Below, one piece after another: positions 26,418-35,950 of a stretch of DNA of 64,000 nt (position 1 is its first letter; every line of letters starts with the position of its first letter). A model generated the notes under the pieces. It saw only the letters and a program-made list of their open reading frames with translations. It did not search any database and was not told where the DNA came from. A program made the position numbers and the translations under genes. Source of the DNA: Cauispirillum nitrogeniifigens (GTDB taxonomy: Bacteria; Pseudomonadota; Alphaproteobacteria; Rhodospirillales; Rhodospirillaceae); NCBI RefSeq assembly GCF_049800675.1, contig NZ_JBLOOT010000009.1, positions 124,001-188,000 on the forward strand, in the 5' to 3' direction.

Positions 26418-27224
26418 TCAACGGGCGCAAACGTCGGAGGCCTGGGGCGGCTCGATGGTGGTAATGGTCGGCTCTCTTCCGCACAGGGGGCAGCCGGGGT
26501 CGGGCTTGACGCGGACCGTGCGGAAGGTGGTTTCCAGGGCGTCGTAGATCAGCAGTTGCCCGGCCATGGAGGTGCCGATGCCGAGCAGCTCCTTGACCAC
26601 CTCGGTCGCCTGGAGGGTGCCGAGTGTCCCGGCGACGGCACCGAGCACCCCGGCCTCGGCACAGGACGGGATCTGGCCCGGCGGCGGCGGCTCGCGGAAG
26701 ATGCAGCGGTAGCACGGCCCGCCGGCGTGCGTCTTGTAGGTCGACAACTGCCCGTCGAAGCGCAGGATGGCGGCGCTGACCAGGGTCTTGCGGGCGAAGT
26801 GGCAGGCGTCATTCAGCAGGAAGCGGGTAGCGAAGTTGTCGCTGCCGTCGGCCACCACGTCATAGTCGGCCAGCAGCGCCAGGACGTTGCCGGCATCGAC
26901 GCGGGTCCGGTGGCGGATGATGCGCACGTCGGGATTGATCTGCGCCACCGCCTCCGCCGCGCTGTCGACCTTGGGCATGCCCAGGCGGGCGGTGGTGTGG
27001 GCGATCTGGCGTTGCAGGTTCGACAGGTCCACGGTGTCGTCATCGACCAGCCCGATGGTCCCCACCCCGGCGGCGGCCAGATACAGCACCAACGGCGACC
27101 CCAGCCCGCCGGCCCCGACCACCAGCACCTTGCTGCCCAGCAACCGCGCCTGCCCGGTGCCGCCGACCTCGGGCAGCAGGATATGCCGGGCGTAGCGGCG
27201 GATCTGATCTTCGCTGAAGTCCAT
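26418..27224 (-). CDS. moeB: MoeB/ThiF-family sulfur-carrier adenylyltransferase
   Basis: A 268-residue E1-like enzyme that adenylates the C-terminal glycine of MoaD- or ThiS-type sulfur carriers. The N-terminus (FSEDQIRRYARHILLPEVG) and nucleotide motif KVLVVGAGGLGSPLVLYLA are diagnostic. Zinc cysteines CYRC and CPLC are both present. There is no C-terminal rhodanese domain. MoeB and ThiF cannot be separated with certainty; the absence of thi or moa genes nearby leaves this open, and the cysK neighbour could point to a sulfur-transfer role. Start 27224 gives the family N-terminus; further upstream lies the repeat element. Confidence 0.88.
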   Translation of the reverse strand: MDFSEDQIRRYARHILLPEVGGTGQARLLGSKVLVVGAGGLGSPLVLYLAAAGVGTIGLVDDDTVDLSNLQRQIAHTTARLGMPKVDSAAEAVAQINPDVRIIRHRTRVDAGNVLALLADYDVVADGSDNFATRFLLNDACHFARKTLVSAAILRFDGQLSTYKTHAGGPCYRCIFREPPPPGQIPSCAEAGVLGAVAGTLGTLQATEVVKELLGIGTSMAGQLLIYDALETTFRTVRVKPDPGCPLCGREPTITTIEPPQASDVCAR

Positions 27225-27247
27225 GGCGGGGGTCCATCTGGTCAGTC

Positions 27248-27421
27248 TTGAACCACCAAGACACAAAGACACCAAGAAGCGGTGCCGATGCCTTGGGCCG
27301 GCCATCACCGGCAGGGAAGTGTGCGCGCGGAGCGCGCGGGGGTCCATATCAATACCGAAGAGGGCCTCCACCGCCAGCGCGGAGAAAGCCCCCTTCGTGC
27401 CTTGGCGTCTTGGTGGTGAAA
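27248..27421. repeat. CACCAAGR hairpin repeat, copy C (divergent interior)
   Basis: Arms TTGAACCACCAAGACA (27248-27263, continuing to 27276) and CTTGGCGTCTTGGTGGT (27401-27417, starting about 27394) again form a hairpin of 8-bp CACCAAGR-type units. The interior of about 115 bp differs from copies A and B, so this is a second subtype of the family. It fills the cysK-moeB gap, between two genes read in the same direction. Confidence 0.8.
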
Positions 27422-27425
27422 GAGC

Positions 27426-28379
<954 letters not shown>

Positions 28380-28446
28380 GGATAATCCCCTCGTTTTTCG
28401 TGTTAAACCCTGAACGTTACCAGTTTGTTTTTGTAGTTTAGGCGAC

Positions 28447-28902
28447 CTAGATGGCGAAGTCCATCTTGTCCTGCGCCTCGCTCTTCAGGCCGTCGCGCCA
28501 GGCGCGCATGCACAGGTCGTCGATGGTGATGTTTTCCAGGCGCTCCATGATCTCGCCCTGCAACTCCTCCCACATGGGGCGGACGACGCCGAGTCCCAGG
28601 GGCGAGCCGGGCAGATCCTTATAGAGATCCTCCTGGGTTTCCATGGCCTGCACCACGCGCACGATCTCGCCGACGGTGATGCGGCGGCGTTCGCGGGCCA
28701 GCCGGTAGCCGCCGCGCGGGCCGCGCACGCCGACCAGGATGCCCGACCGCACCAGATGCTGGAGGGTCTGTTCCAGGTAGCGGCGCGGGATGTCCTGGCG
28801 GCGGGTGATTTCCCGGCTCTGCACCGGCTCGCCGCCGGCGTGATAGGCGATGTCGAGCACCGCCTCGATGGCAAACAGCAGCTTCTTGGACGGTCTGAGC
28901 AT
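28447..28902 (-). CDS. Rrf2-family transcriptional regulator without iron-sulfur cysteines (CymR-like)
   Basis: A 151-residue Rrf2 winged-helix regulator. The helix-turn-helix region is SREITRRQDIPRRYLEQTL and the wing is GVRGPRGGYRLARE. It lacks the three-cysteine [2Fe-2S] motif of IscR and NsrR; the only cysteine is in IDDLCMRAW. That places it with CymR-like members, which in Bacillus control cysteine metabolism together with CysK. Its position 67 bp upstream of cysK supports a role in sulfur regulation. It follows dut by 18 bp on the same strand. Confidence 0.88.
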   Translation of the reverse strand: MLRPSKKLLFAIEAVLDIAYHAGGEPVQSREITRRQDIPRRYLEQTLQHLVRSGILVGVRGPRGGYRLARERRRITVGEIVRVVQAMETQEDLYKDLPGSPLGLGVVRPMWEELQGEIMERLENITIDDLCMRAWRDGLKSEAQDKMDFAI

Positions 28903-28920
28903 GGCGGCTCTCCGTGTTTC

Positions 28921-29382
28921 TTAGCGCGCGGCGACGCCGGTGGAGCCGAACCCGCCCACCCCGCGCGCGGTTTCCGGCAGGGTGTCGGCCTCGACCCAGG
29001 CGACGCGGGTGCAGGGGGCGACGACCATCTGGGCGATGCGCATGCCGCGATCGATGGTGAACGGCTCGGCGCCGAGGTTGATCAGGATGACCTTCACTTC
29101 GCCGCGATAGTCGGCGTCGATGGTGCCGGGGGTGTTGAGCACCGTCACCCCGTTCTTGGCGGCCAGCCCGGAGCGCGGGCGGACCTGCGCCTCGTAGCCC
29201 TCCGGCAGGGCGATGGACAGGCCGGTGGGCACCAGGGCACGGGCGCCGGGAGCCAGGGTCATGTCGGCTTCGACGGCGGCGTGCAGGTCCATGCCGGCGG
29301 CGTGCGCGGTGGCATACTCCGGCAGCGGCAGGCCGTCGGCATGCGGCAGGCGGGTGATGGCGACGGCGACGGTCTCGGTCAT
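28921..29382 (-). CDS. dut: dUTP diphosphatase
   Basis: A 153-residue trimeric dUTPase that converts dUTP to dUMP and prevents uracil incorporation into DNA. All five motifs are visible in order: AAGMDLHA, PRSGLAAKNG, NTPGTIDADYRGEV, RGMRIAQMV and RGVGGFGSTG at the C-terminus. It overlaps coaBC by four bases (ATGA), the common coaBC-dut coupling. Confidence 0.97.
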   Translation of the reverse strand: MTETVAVAITRLPHADGLPLPEYATAHAAGMDLHAAVEADMTLAPGARALVPTGLSIALPEGYEAQVRPRSGLAAKNGVTVLNTPGTIDADYRGEVKVILINLGAEPFTIDRGMRIAQMVVAPCTRVAWVEADTLPETARGVGGFGSTGVAAR

Positions 29383-30599
29383 TCGGCGGGGGTCCTCTCG
29401 GGGGTCTTTTCCAGCAGGTGGGCAATGCGGGCGGCGAGGCGGCGGGCGGCCTCGGCCTTGGACAGGGCCGGCCAGTCCTCGACCCCGGCGGCGCTGACCA
29501 GATGCAAGGTGTTGCTGTCGCCGCCGAAGGTGCCGGTGGCCGGCGACACGTCGTTGGCGCAGATCAGGTCGCAGCCCTTGCGGGCCAGCTTGGCGCGGGC
29601 GTGCCCGACCACGTTCTCCGTCTCGGCGGCGAAGCCCACCACCAGGGCCGGGCGGCGCGGGCCGGCGGCCGACAGGGTGGCCAGGATGTCGGGGTTCTCG
29701 GCCAGGGTCAGCGGCGGCGGCGCGGAGCCGGCCTGCTTCTTGATCTTCTGGCCGGCGGCCTCGACCCGCCAGTCGGCGACGGCGGCGGCGCAGACGGCGG
29801 CGTCCACCGGCAGCGCGTCCTGGCAGGTGGCCAGCATGTCGCGGGCGCTTTCCACCCGCACCACGCGCACGCCGGGCGGATCGGCCAGCGTCACCGGGCC
29901 GCTGACCAGCGTCACATCGGCACCCAGGTCGGCCAGCGCGGCGGCGATGGCGTGGCCCTGCTTGCCCGAGGATCGGTTGGCGATGTAGCGCACCGGGTCG
30001 ATGGGCTCGTGCGTCGGGCCGCTGGTGACGAGGACGCGCCTCCCCTTCAGCGGCCCGTCGGAGAGCATCGTTTCGATGGCGGCGATGATCTCGGGCACCT
30101 CGGCCATGCGTCCGGCGCCCACCTCGCCACAGGCCAGGTCGCCGGCGTTGGGGCCGACGCTGCGCACACCGCGCGCCGCCAGGGTCTTCAGGTTGGCCTG
30201 GGTGGCGGGGTGCGCCCACATCATGGTGTTCATGGCCGGGGCGATCAGCACCGGCTTGTCGGTCGCCAGCAGCACCGTCGCCGCCAGGTCGTCGGCCATG
30301 CCGGCGGCCATGCGCGCCATCAGGTCGGCGGTGCAGGGCGCGACGACGATCAGGTCGGCCTCCCGCGACAGCCGGATGTGGCCCATCTCCGATTCGTCGG
30401 TCAACGAGAACAGGTCCTGGTAGACCTTGTTCTCCGACAGCGCGGCCACCGCCAGCGGCGTGACGAACTGCGCCCCGCCCTGAGTCAGCACGCACCGCAC
30501 CGCCACCCCACGATCCCGCAGGCGGCGGATCAGCTCCAGGCTCTTGTAGGCGGCGATGCCGCCAGAAATGATCAGAACAACACGCCGACCGGACAGCAC
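29379..30599 (-). CDS. coaBC: bifunctional phosphopantothenoylcysteine decarboxylase / phosphopantothenate-cysteine ligase
   Basis: A 406-residue CoaBC (Dfp), catalysing two successive steps of coenzyme A synthesis. The N-terminal flavoprotein CoaC half starts VVLIISGGIAAYKSLE and has the PAMNTMMW substrate motif. The C-terminal CoaB half (from about 185, VLVTSGPTHEPIDPVRYIANRSSG shown as GPTHEPIDPVRYIANRSSG) carries the dimer and CTP-binding motifs. It is first in the minus-strand coaBC-dut-rrf2-cysK-moeB run. The 166-bp gap upstream to panC is AT-rich near its start codon and probably holds the promoter; a 10-bp hairpin (30696-30730) lies there. Confidence 0.96.
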   Translation of the reverse strand: MLSGRRVVLIISGGIAAYKSLELIRRLRDRGVAVRCVLTQGGAQFVTPLAVAALSENKVYQDLFSLTDESEMGHIRLSREADLIVVAPCTADLMARMAAGMADDLAATVLLATDKPVLIAPAMNTMMWAHPATQANLKTLAARGVRSVGPNAGDLACGEVGAGRMAEVPEIIAAIETMLSDGPLKGRRVLVTSGPTHEPIDPVRYIANRSSGKQGHAIAAALADLGADVTLVSGPVTLADPPGVRVVRVESARDMLATCQDALPVDAAVCAAAVADWRVEAAGQKIKKQAGSAPPPLTLAENPDILATLSAAGPRRPALVVGFAAETENVVGHARAKLARKGCDLICANDVSPATGTFGGDSNTLHLVSAAGVEDWPALSKAEAARRLAARIAHLLEKTPERTPAE

Positions 30600-30765
30600 G
30601 CTGGGCGTTTCCCATTTAAATTACGTATTGATAATGTACTTAGGCGAAAATGGCCTATGGCGCAAGAAGGTTTTTGGCAATCGCCCAAAGCAGATTCGCC
30701 GTCGCCCCCACGACGCGGGAGCGACGGCGATCCAAAAAAGACGGCGATCCGGGGAGACGGCGCGC

Positions 30766-31635
30766 CTACCGCGGTTCCAGGCCGATGTTGTCGATCAGGC
30801 GGGTGGTACCCAGGTGGGCGGCGCAGAACAGGCGGGCCGGGCGGTCGAAGATGTCCATCAGGGCCAGCGTATCGGCGTCGCGCAGGTCCAGGTAGTCGAT
30901 GCGGCCGAAGCCGACGCCCAGAATCTCGGCCTTGGCCGTGGCGATGGCGTCGGCCACCGGGACGCCGTCGTGCAGGGCCAGGGTCGCCTTGTGCAACGCC
31001 TTGTACATCAAGTTGGCGACGCTGCGTTCCTTGTCCGACAGATAGGCGTTGCGCGACGACATGGCCAGGCCGTCCATCTCGCGGACGATCGGCGCGCCGT
31101 CGATCTGCACCGGGATGTCGAGATCCCGGGCCAGCCGGCGGATGACCTGGAGCTGCTGGTAGTCCTTTTCCCCGAACACCGCCACGTCGGGCAGGCACTG
31201 GAGCAAAAGCTTCGTCACCACTGTCGCCACGCCGTCGAAGTGGCCGGGGCGGGCATCGCCGCACAGGCCCTTGGTCGGCCCGTCGAGCTTGATGGTGGTG
31301 CAGAAGCCCGGCGGGTACATCTCCGCCACCTCGGGCGCGTAGACCAGGGCGGCGCCGGCCATGGCGACGCGGAAGCGGTCCTGGTCGAGCTGCCGGGGAT
31401 ACTTCTCGAAGTCCTCGTTGGGGCCGAACTGGGTCGGGTTGACGAAGATCGACACCACCACCTTGTCGACCGACATCTTGGCCCGGCGGATCAGCGACAG
31501 GTGCCCTTCGTGCAAGGCCCCCATGGTCGGCACCAGGGCAATCCGCAGCCCCTCCTCCCGCCAGCCCTTCACGCGGGCGCGCAGGTCGGCGACGGTGGTC
31601 ACGGTGTCAAGGGAACGGGCTGCGTTCTGGGCCAT
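30766..31635 (-). CDS. panC: pantothenate synthetase
   Basis: A 289-residue PanC, which ligates pantoate and beta-alanine using ATP. The HIGH-like nucleotide motif is MGALHEGHLSLIRRAK, and the FVNPTQFGPNEDFEKYPR pantoate-binding segment, FGEKDYQQLQVIRR and MSSRNAYLS motifs are all present. ATG 31635 (MAQNAARS) is preferred to 31722, which lies in panB. It follows panB by 19 bp, forming a panB-panC operon. Confidence 0.96.
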   Translation of the reverse strand: MAQNAARSLDTVTTVADLRARVKGWREEGLRIALVPTMGALHEGHLSLIRRAKMSVDKVVVSIFVNPTQFGPNEDFEKYPRQLDQDRFRVAMAGAALVYAPEVAEMYPPGFCTTIKLDGPTKGLCGDARPGHFDGVATVVTKLLLQCLPDVAVFGEKDYQQLQVIRRLARDLDIPVQIDGAPIVREMDGLAMSSRNAYLSDKERSVANLMYKALHKATLALHDGVPVADAIATAKAEILGVGFGRIDYLDLRDADTLALMDIFDRPARLFCAAHLGTTRLIDNIGLEPR

Positions 31636-31654
31636 TGCGGCGGTCTTTCCTGGG

Positions 31655-32479
31655 TTACGGCTTCTTGACGCCGAAGCAGTGCTCCGGCGCGGGGAACTGG
31701 CGCGCGCGCACCTCCTCGGCATAGGCGCGGGCGGCCTCGGACACCTGCTCGGCGAGGTTGGCGTAGCGCTTGACGAACTTCGGCTTGAAGGTGGTGAACA
31801 GGCCGAGCACGTCGTCGGTCACCAGAACCTGGCCGTCGCAGGCCGGCGAGGCGCCGATGCCGATGATGACGGCGGGCACTTCCTCGGCGATGCGGCGCGA
31901 CACCGGCTCCACGGTGCCTTCCAGGACGATGGAGAAGGCGCCAGCCTCGGCGATCGCCTTGGCGTCGGCGATGATGCGCGCCGCCTCGGCCTCCTCGCGG
32001 CCATGGGCGCGGAAGCCGCCGGCGGTGTGCACCGACTGCGGCATCAGGCCGACGTGGCCCATCACCGGCACGCCGCGACGGGTCAGGAACTCCACCGTCT
32101 CGGCCATCTCGGCGCCACCTTCGAGCTTGACGCCCGAGCAGCCGGTTTCGGCCATCAGGCGGGCGGCGCTGCGGAACGCCTGCTCCTTGCTCTCCTGATA
32201 GGCGCCGAAGGGCAGGTCGACGATGACGCAGGCCTTCTTTGACCCGCGCACGGTGGCCGCGCCGTGGTTGATCATCATGTCCAGGGTCACGGCCAGCGTG
32301 GTTTCGAGGCCGTAGACCACGTTGCCCAGGCTGTCGCCGACCAGCAGCACGTCGACGTGCGGGTCGAGGATCTGCGCCATGGGGGCGGAATAGCAGGTGA
32401 GGACAACCACCGGGTCGGCGCCCTTGCGGGCGGCGATGTCGGTGATGGTGGTGCGCTTGGTGGGGGTATGAGCGCTCAA
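31655..32479 (-). CDS. panB: 3-methyl-2-oxobutanoate hydroxymethyltransferase
   Basis: A 274-residue TIM-barrel PanB, making ketopantoate from alpha-ketoisovalerate and methylenetetrahydrofolate. Conserved motifs include LTCYSAPMAQILD, VDVLLVGDSLGNVVYG (Mg-binding Asp), VKLEGGAE, VMGHVGLMPQSVH and the catalytic Glu in AFSIVLEGTVEP. It heads the panBC operon and is followed by panC. Confidence 0.97.
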   Translation of the reverse strand: MSAHTPTKRTTITDIAARKGADPVVVLTCYSAPMAQILDPHVDVLLVGDSLGNVVYGLETTLAVTLDMMINHGAATVRGSKKACVIVDLPFGAYQESKEQAFRSAARLMAETGCSGVKLEGGAEMAETVEFLTRRGVPVMGHVGLMPQSVHTAGGFRAHGREEAEAARIIADAKAIAEAGAFSIVLEGTVEPVSRRIAEEVPAVIIGIGASPACDGQVLVTDDVLGLFTTFKPKFVKRYANLAEQVSEAARAYAEEVRARQFPAPEHCFGVKKP

Positions 32480-32580
32480 GGGTCTCTCCGCTCCTGTGTC
32501 GTCCCGGCGCCGTGGCGGCGGGAGGCGGATGTCTGCACAAGCCCGGAGTTTTAGCGCGTTTGCCGTTTATGCAAAAGCGA

Positions 32581-33324
32581 TCAATCGCTGCCGCCGCCTT
32601 CGGCGACGCGGCGCAGGGCGGCGGAGTCGAGCAGATCGACCAGTTCCGGGCGCGGCAGGGCGATCAGGCCGTCGCGCTTCAACTGCGTGAAGGTGCGGCT
32701 CACCGTCTCGATGGTCAGGCCCAGGAAGTCGGCCAGATCCTGGCGGCTCATGGGCAGCGCCACCGGCGAGGGCGGGTCGCCGCGCCGCTGCGCCCGCCGC
32801 GACAGGGTCAGCAGGAAATGCGCCACCTTCTCCCGCGCCGCCATGCGGCCGAGCAGCAGCATCTGCTCCTGGGCCAGGGCGAGGTCGGCGACCAGGCGGT
32901 CGAACAGCAGCCGCTCCAGGTCCGGTGCCTCGGCCCGCAACTGGGCCAGGCGGGGGGTGGCGAAGCGGCACAGTCCGACCGGCGTGACGGCCTCGGCGGT
33001 GTAGGGATAGCCCTCACCCCCGGCGGCGAAGCCGAAGAAGTCACCGGGAAAGACGAAGCCGACGATCTGCCGCCGCCCGTCGCCCAGCAGCTTGGACAGC
33101 TTCACCGTGCCGCTGGTCAGGGAATAGACCCACTCGGCCGGCTGGCCTTCGTCGAACACCACGTCATGGGCGGCCACCCGCGCGTTGCCGCGAATGACGC
33201 GCAGGCCGCGCAGGCCCTCCGGCGTCAGGCTGGCGCAGACGGAATGGTCGTCGGCCTCGCAGCAGCGGCACACCGGGCCGGGATCGCCGACCAGCTTGAG
33301 CAGGGGATCGGCGGCCGGCCTCAT
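32581..33324 (-). CDS. FNR-type oxygen-responsive Crp/Fnr regulator
   Basis: A 247-residue Crp/Fnr regulator. The N-terminus has CRCCEADDHSVC, giving a C-x2-C-x7-C pattern (Cys19, Cys22, Cys30), and a fourth cysteine lies in TPVGLCRFAT. This set fits the [4Fe-4S] ligands of FnrL/AadR-type oxygen sensors. A cNMP-like beta-roll follows. The C-terminal HTH reads MSRQDLADFLGLTIETVSRTF; its ETVSR recognition helix matches FNR specificity for TTGAT half-sites. It overlaps ccoS by four bases, so it is expressed with the cbb3 assembly genes, and it probably acts on the FNR box upstream of ccoN. Confidence 0.9.
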   Translation of the reverse strand: MRPAADPLLKLVGDPGPVCRCCEADDHSVCASLTPEGLRGLRVIRGNARVAAHDVVFDEGQPAEWVYSLTSGTVKLSKLLGDGRRQIVGFVFPGDFFGFAAGGEGYPYTAEAVTPVGLCRFATPRLAQLRAEAPDLERLLFDRLVADLALAQEQMLLLGRMAAREKVAHFLLTLSRRAQRRGDPPSPVALPMSRQDLADFLGLTIETVSRTFTQLKRDGLIALPRPELVDLLDSAALRRVAEGGGSD

Positions 33325-33545
33325 GGCGTGCCCTCCCCCGGCTTCCGCTCGTCGGCGCGGTCCTGGGGGGGCGCGGCTGGCGGCGCGGAGGGAGACCCCG
33401 GTGCGTCGTCCTCGTCGAACAGGATGCGATGGGCCGCCCCGTCCAGGTCGTCGAACTGCCCCGACCGCAGCGCCCACAGGAAGCCGAGCAGGCCCAGCAG
33501 GCCCAGCACCAGCGCCACGGGGATGAGCATCAGCAGCGAGTCCAT
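33321..33545 (-). CDS. ccoS: cbb3 oxidase maturation protein CcoS
   Basis: A 74-residue CcoS/FixS protein with one N-terminal transmembrane helix (LMLIPVALVLGLLGLLGFLWAL) followed by the family QFDDLDGAAHRILFDED segment and a Pro-rich tail. CcoS is needed for insertion of cofactors into the cbb3 catalytic subunit. It starts six bases after the ccoI stop and its own stop overlaps the regulator start. Confidence 0.93.
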   Translation of the reverse strand: MDSLLMLIPVALVLGLLGLLGFLWALRSGQFDDLDGAAHRILFDEDDAPGSPSAPPAAPPQDRADERKPGEGTP

Positions 33546-33550
33546 GACCT

Positions 33551-35950
33551 TCAGCCCTCCCCGGCCGTCGGACCGCGCCCGGTCAGGCGCAGCGCGTTGG
33601 CGATGACCACCACCGACGACGTGCTCATGGCGAGGGCGGCGATCAGCGGCGTGACGAAGCCGGCCACCGCCAGCGGCACGGTGAACACGTTGTAGCCCAC
33701 CGACAGCGCGAAGTTCTGGCGCACCAGGGCGTTGGCCTTGCGGGCCACCGTCAGCACCTCGGCCACCGGGGCCAGCTTGTGGCCCTGGAACACCACGTCG
33801 GCGGCGGTCTGGCTGACATCGACGGCGGTCGACGGCGACATCGACACGTCGGCCGCCGCCAGCGCCGGAGCGTCGTTGAGGCCGTCGCCGACCATCAGCA
33901 CCTTGCGACCCTCGCGCCGCAGGTCGGCCAGACGGGCGCACTTGGCCTCGGGCGTGCAGGCGGCGGTCCAGTCGTTGATGCCCAGGCGCTCGGCCACCGC
34001 GCGCACGGCCGGCTCGCGGTCGCCCGACAGCAGCACCACGCGGATGCCCCGGCGGCGCAGGGTGGCGACCACCTCGGCGGCGTCCTCGCGCGCCGGGTCG
34101 GTGAAGGTGAAGCGCACCGGCGGGCGGCCGGCACGCGCAAGCCACAGCTCCGGCCCGGCGGCCGGCGCCACGGCCACGTCCCCGGCGCCGCAGAAGGCGC
34201 GACTGCCCAGACGCACCTCGGCCCCGGCGACGACGGCGCGCAGGCCCTGGCCCGGCACCTCGGCCACGCCGTCGACCACCGGCGCCATGGTGGCGCGGGC
34301 GATGGCGCGGGCCAGGGGATGGCGGCTCGACACCGCCATGCCGGCGGCCAGCCGCAGGTCGGCCTCCGTCCACGGCACGCCGCTGCCGTCGGGGCCGGCG
34401 CGGTCCAGTTCGGCATGGCCCAGGGTCAGGGTGCCGGTCTTGTCGAACACCACCGTGTCGACGTCGACCAGGCGTTCCAGCGCCGTCGCGGTCTTGAGCA
34501 GGATGCCCCGGCGCAGCAGGCGCCCGGTGGCGATGACCTGCACCACCGGCACGGCCAGGGCCAGGGCGCAGGGGCAGGTGATGATCAGCACGGCGACGGC
34601 GATCAGCAGGGCCGGCTGCCAGTCCATGCCGCCGAACATCGTCCAGCCGAGGAAGGTGATGCCCGCCATCAGGTGGACCACCGGCGAATACAGGCGCGCC
34701 ACCCGGTCGGCCAGGGCGACGTACTTGGCGCGGCCCTGCTCGGCGACCTCCATCATGCGGACGATCTCGGCCAGCAGGGTGCCCTCGCCGACCGCGCCGA
34801 CGCGCACCCGCAGCGGGCCGGACAGGTTCAGGGTGCCGGCGAAGACGCCGTCGCCCGGACGGGTCGGCTGCGGCACCGTCTCGCCGGTGATCAGGCTGGT
34901 GTCGAGGTCCGAGACACCGTCCGACACCGTGCCGTCGACGCCGATGCGCTCGCCGGCGGCCACCAGCACGGTCATGCCGGGTTCCAGCTGGCCCGGCGGC
35001 AGCAGGGCGCGGGTGCCATCGGCGCGCAGCACCGTGACCGCCTGCGCCCCCAGGGACAGCAGATGCTCCGCCGCCGACCGCGCGCGGCCCCGCGCCCGGC
35101 TGTCGAGGTAGCGGCCGATGAGCAGGAAGAACAGCAGCATGACCGAGGCGTCAAAGTACGCATGGTGGCCGCTGCGCGCCGTCTCCCACAAACTCATCAC
35201 GGCGGCCAGGCACACCGCCAGGGTGATCGGCACGTCCATGTTGGTGCGCCCGGCCCGCAACGCCGAAAAGGCCGAGCGGGCGAACGGCCGCACGGCGTAG
35301 GCGATGGTCGGGAAGGCGATCAGCGCGGAGATCCAGTGGAACAGGTCGCGGGTGTTCGGCCCCATGTCGACCCCGGCCCACACCGACACCGACAGCAGCA
35401 TGATGTTGCCGGCCGCGAAGCCGGCCACGGCCATGCACCGCAGCAGTTCCTTTTCGTGAAGGGCGGTCTGCGCCCCCAGGCGCGTCGGGTCGTAGGGCAC
35501 CAGGCGGTAGCCGATGCGCAGCACCGGCTCGACGATGGTGTTGACCTCGGTCTCGGCGGTCCGCCACACCAGGGTCAGGCGGCGGGTGGTCATGTTGACG
35601 CGGGCGTTGACCACGCCCGGCTGGCGCCGCAGCAGGCTTTCGATCAGCCACACGCAGGCGGCACAGTGCAGCCCCTCGACCATCAGGTGCAGGCTGCTGG
35701 TGCCGTCCTCCGTCCCCGGCACGACATGGGCGGCGAAGTCGAGCACGCCGCCCTCGTTGTCCTCGGGGCGCAGCGGCTTGACGTCGGGATCGATGCAGCG
35801 GCGCTGATAATAGGCCGTCAGCCCCATGCCGTTGATGAGGCCATAGGCAGCCTGGCATCCACGGCAGCAAAACTCCCCGGTGCCCGAGGCACCCTGGGGG
35901 ATCTCGCTGCCGCAGTGCTTGCAGAGGGCGCTGGGGGCTGGTGTGCTCAG
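33551..35950 (-). CDS. ccoI: CcoI/FixI copper-transporting P-type ATPase with apparent CTG start
   Basis: A P1B-type ATPase of about 799 residues that exports copper for cbb3 oxidase assembly. The N-terminal Cys-rich segment (LCKHCGSEI, FCCRGCQAAYGLI) typical of CcoI is followed by a metal-binding domain (GLHCAACVW), membrane segments with the CPC motif (ITCPCALALAVPV), the phosphorylation site DKTGTLT and VGDGLNDAPAL. The first ATG (35827) would delete the Cys-rich segment. The frame is open back to a TGA, with no ATG, GTG or TTG, but a CTG at 35950 sits in a CTGA overlap with the ccoH stop, about ten bases after AGAGGG. I therefore annotate a CTG start. Confidence 0.9.
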   Translation of the reverse strand: MSTPAPSALCKHCGSEIPQGASGTGEFCCRGCQAAYGLINGMGLTAYYQRRCIDPDVKPLRPEDNEGGVLDFAAHVVPGTEDGTSSLHLMVEGLHCAACVWLIESLLRRQPGVVNARVNMTTRRLTLVWRTAETEVNTIVEPVLRIGYRLVPYDPTRLGAQTALHEKELLRCMAVAGFAAGNIMLLSVSVWAGVDMGPNTRDLFHWISALIAFPTIAYAVRPFARSAFSALRAGRTNMDVPITLAVCLAAVMSLWETARSGHHAYFDASVMLLFFLLIGRYLDSRARGRARSAAEHLLSLGAQAVTVLRADGTRALLPPGQLEPGMTVLVAAGERIGVDGTVSDGVSDLDTSLITGETVPQPTRPGDGVFAGTLNLSGPLRVRVGAVGEGTLLAEIVRMMEVAEQGRAKYVALADRVARLYSPVVHLMAGITFLGWTMFGGMDWQPALLIAVAVLIITCPCALALAVPVVQVIATGRLLRRGILLKTATALERLVDVDTVVFDKTGTLTLGHAELDRAGPDGSGVPWTEADLRLAAGMAVSSRHPLARAIARATMAPVVDGVAEVPGQGLRAVVAGAEVRLGSRAFCGAGDVAVAPAAGPELWLARAGRPPVRFTFTDPAREDAAEVVATLRRRGIRVVLLSGDREPAVRAVAERLGINDWTAACTPEAKCARLADLRREGRKVLMVGDGLNDAPALAAADVSMSPSTAVDVSQTAADVVFQGHKLAPVAEVLTVARKANALVRQNFALSVGYNVFTVPLAVAGFVTPLIAALAMSTSSVVVIANALRLTGRGPTAGEG

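Noticed and set aside
30696..30730. Hairpin TCGCCGTCGC/GCGACGGCGA as the panBC terminator
   Set aside because: Neither strand has a T-run directly after the stem in the direction of panBC transcription. It may be incidental.
35827..35827. ATG at 35827 as the ccoI start
   Set aside because: It would remove the conserved cysteine-rich N-terminal segment that is encoded in frame just upstream and would leave an unusual gap after ccoH.
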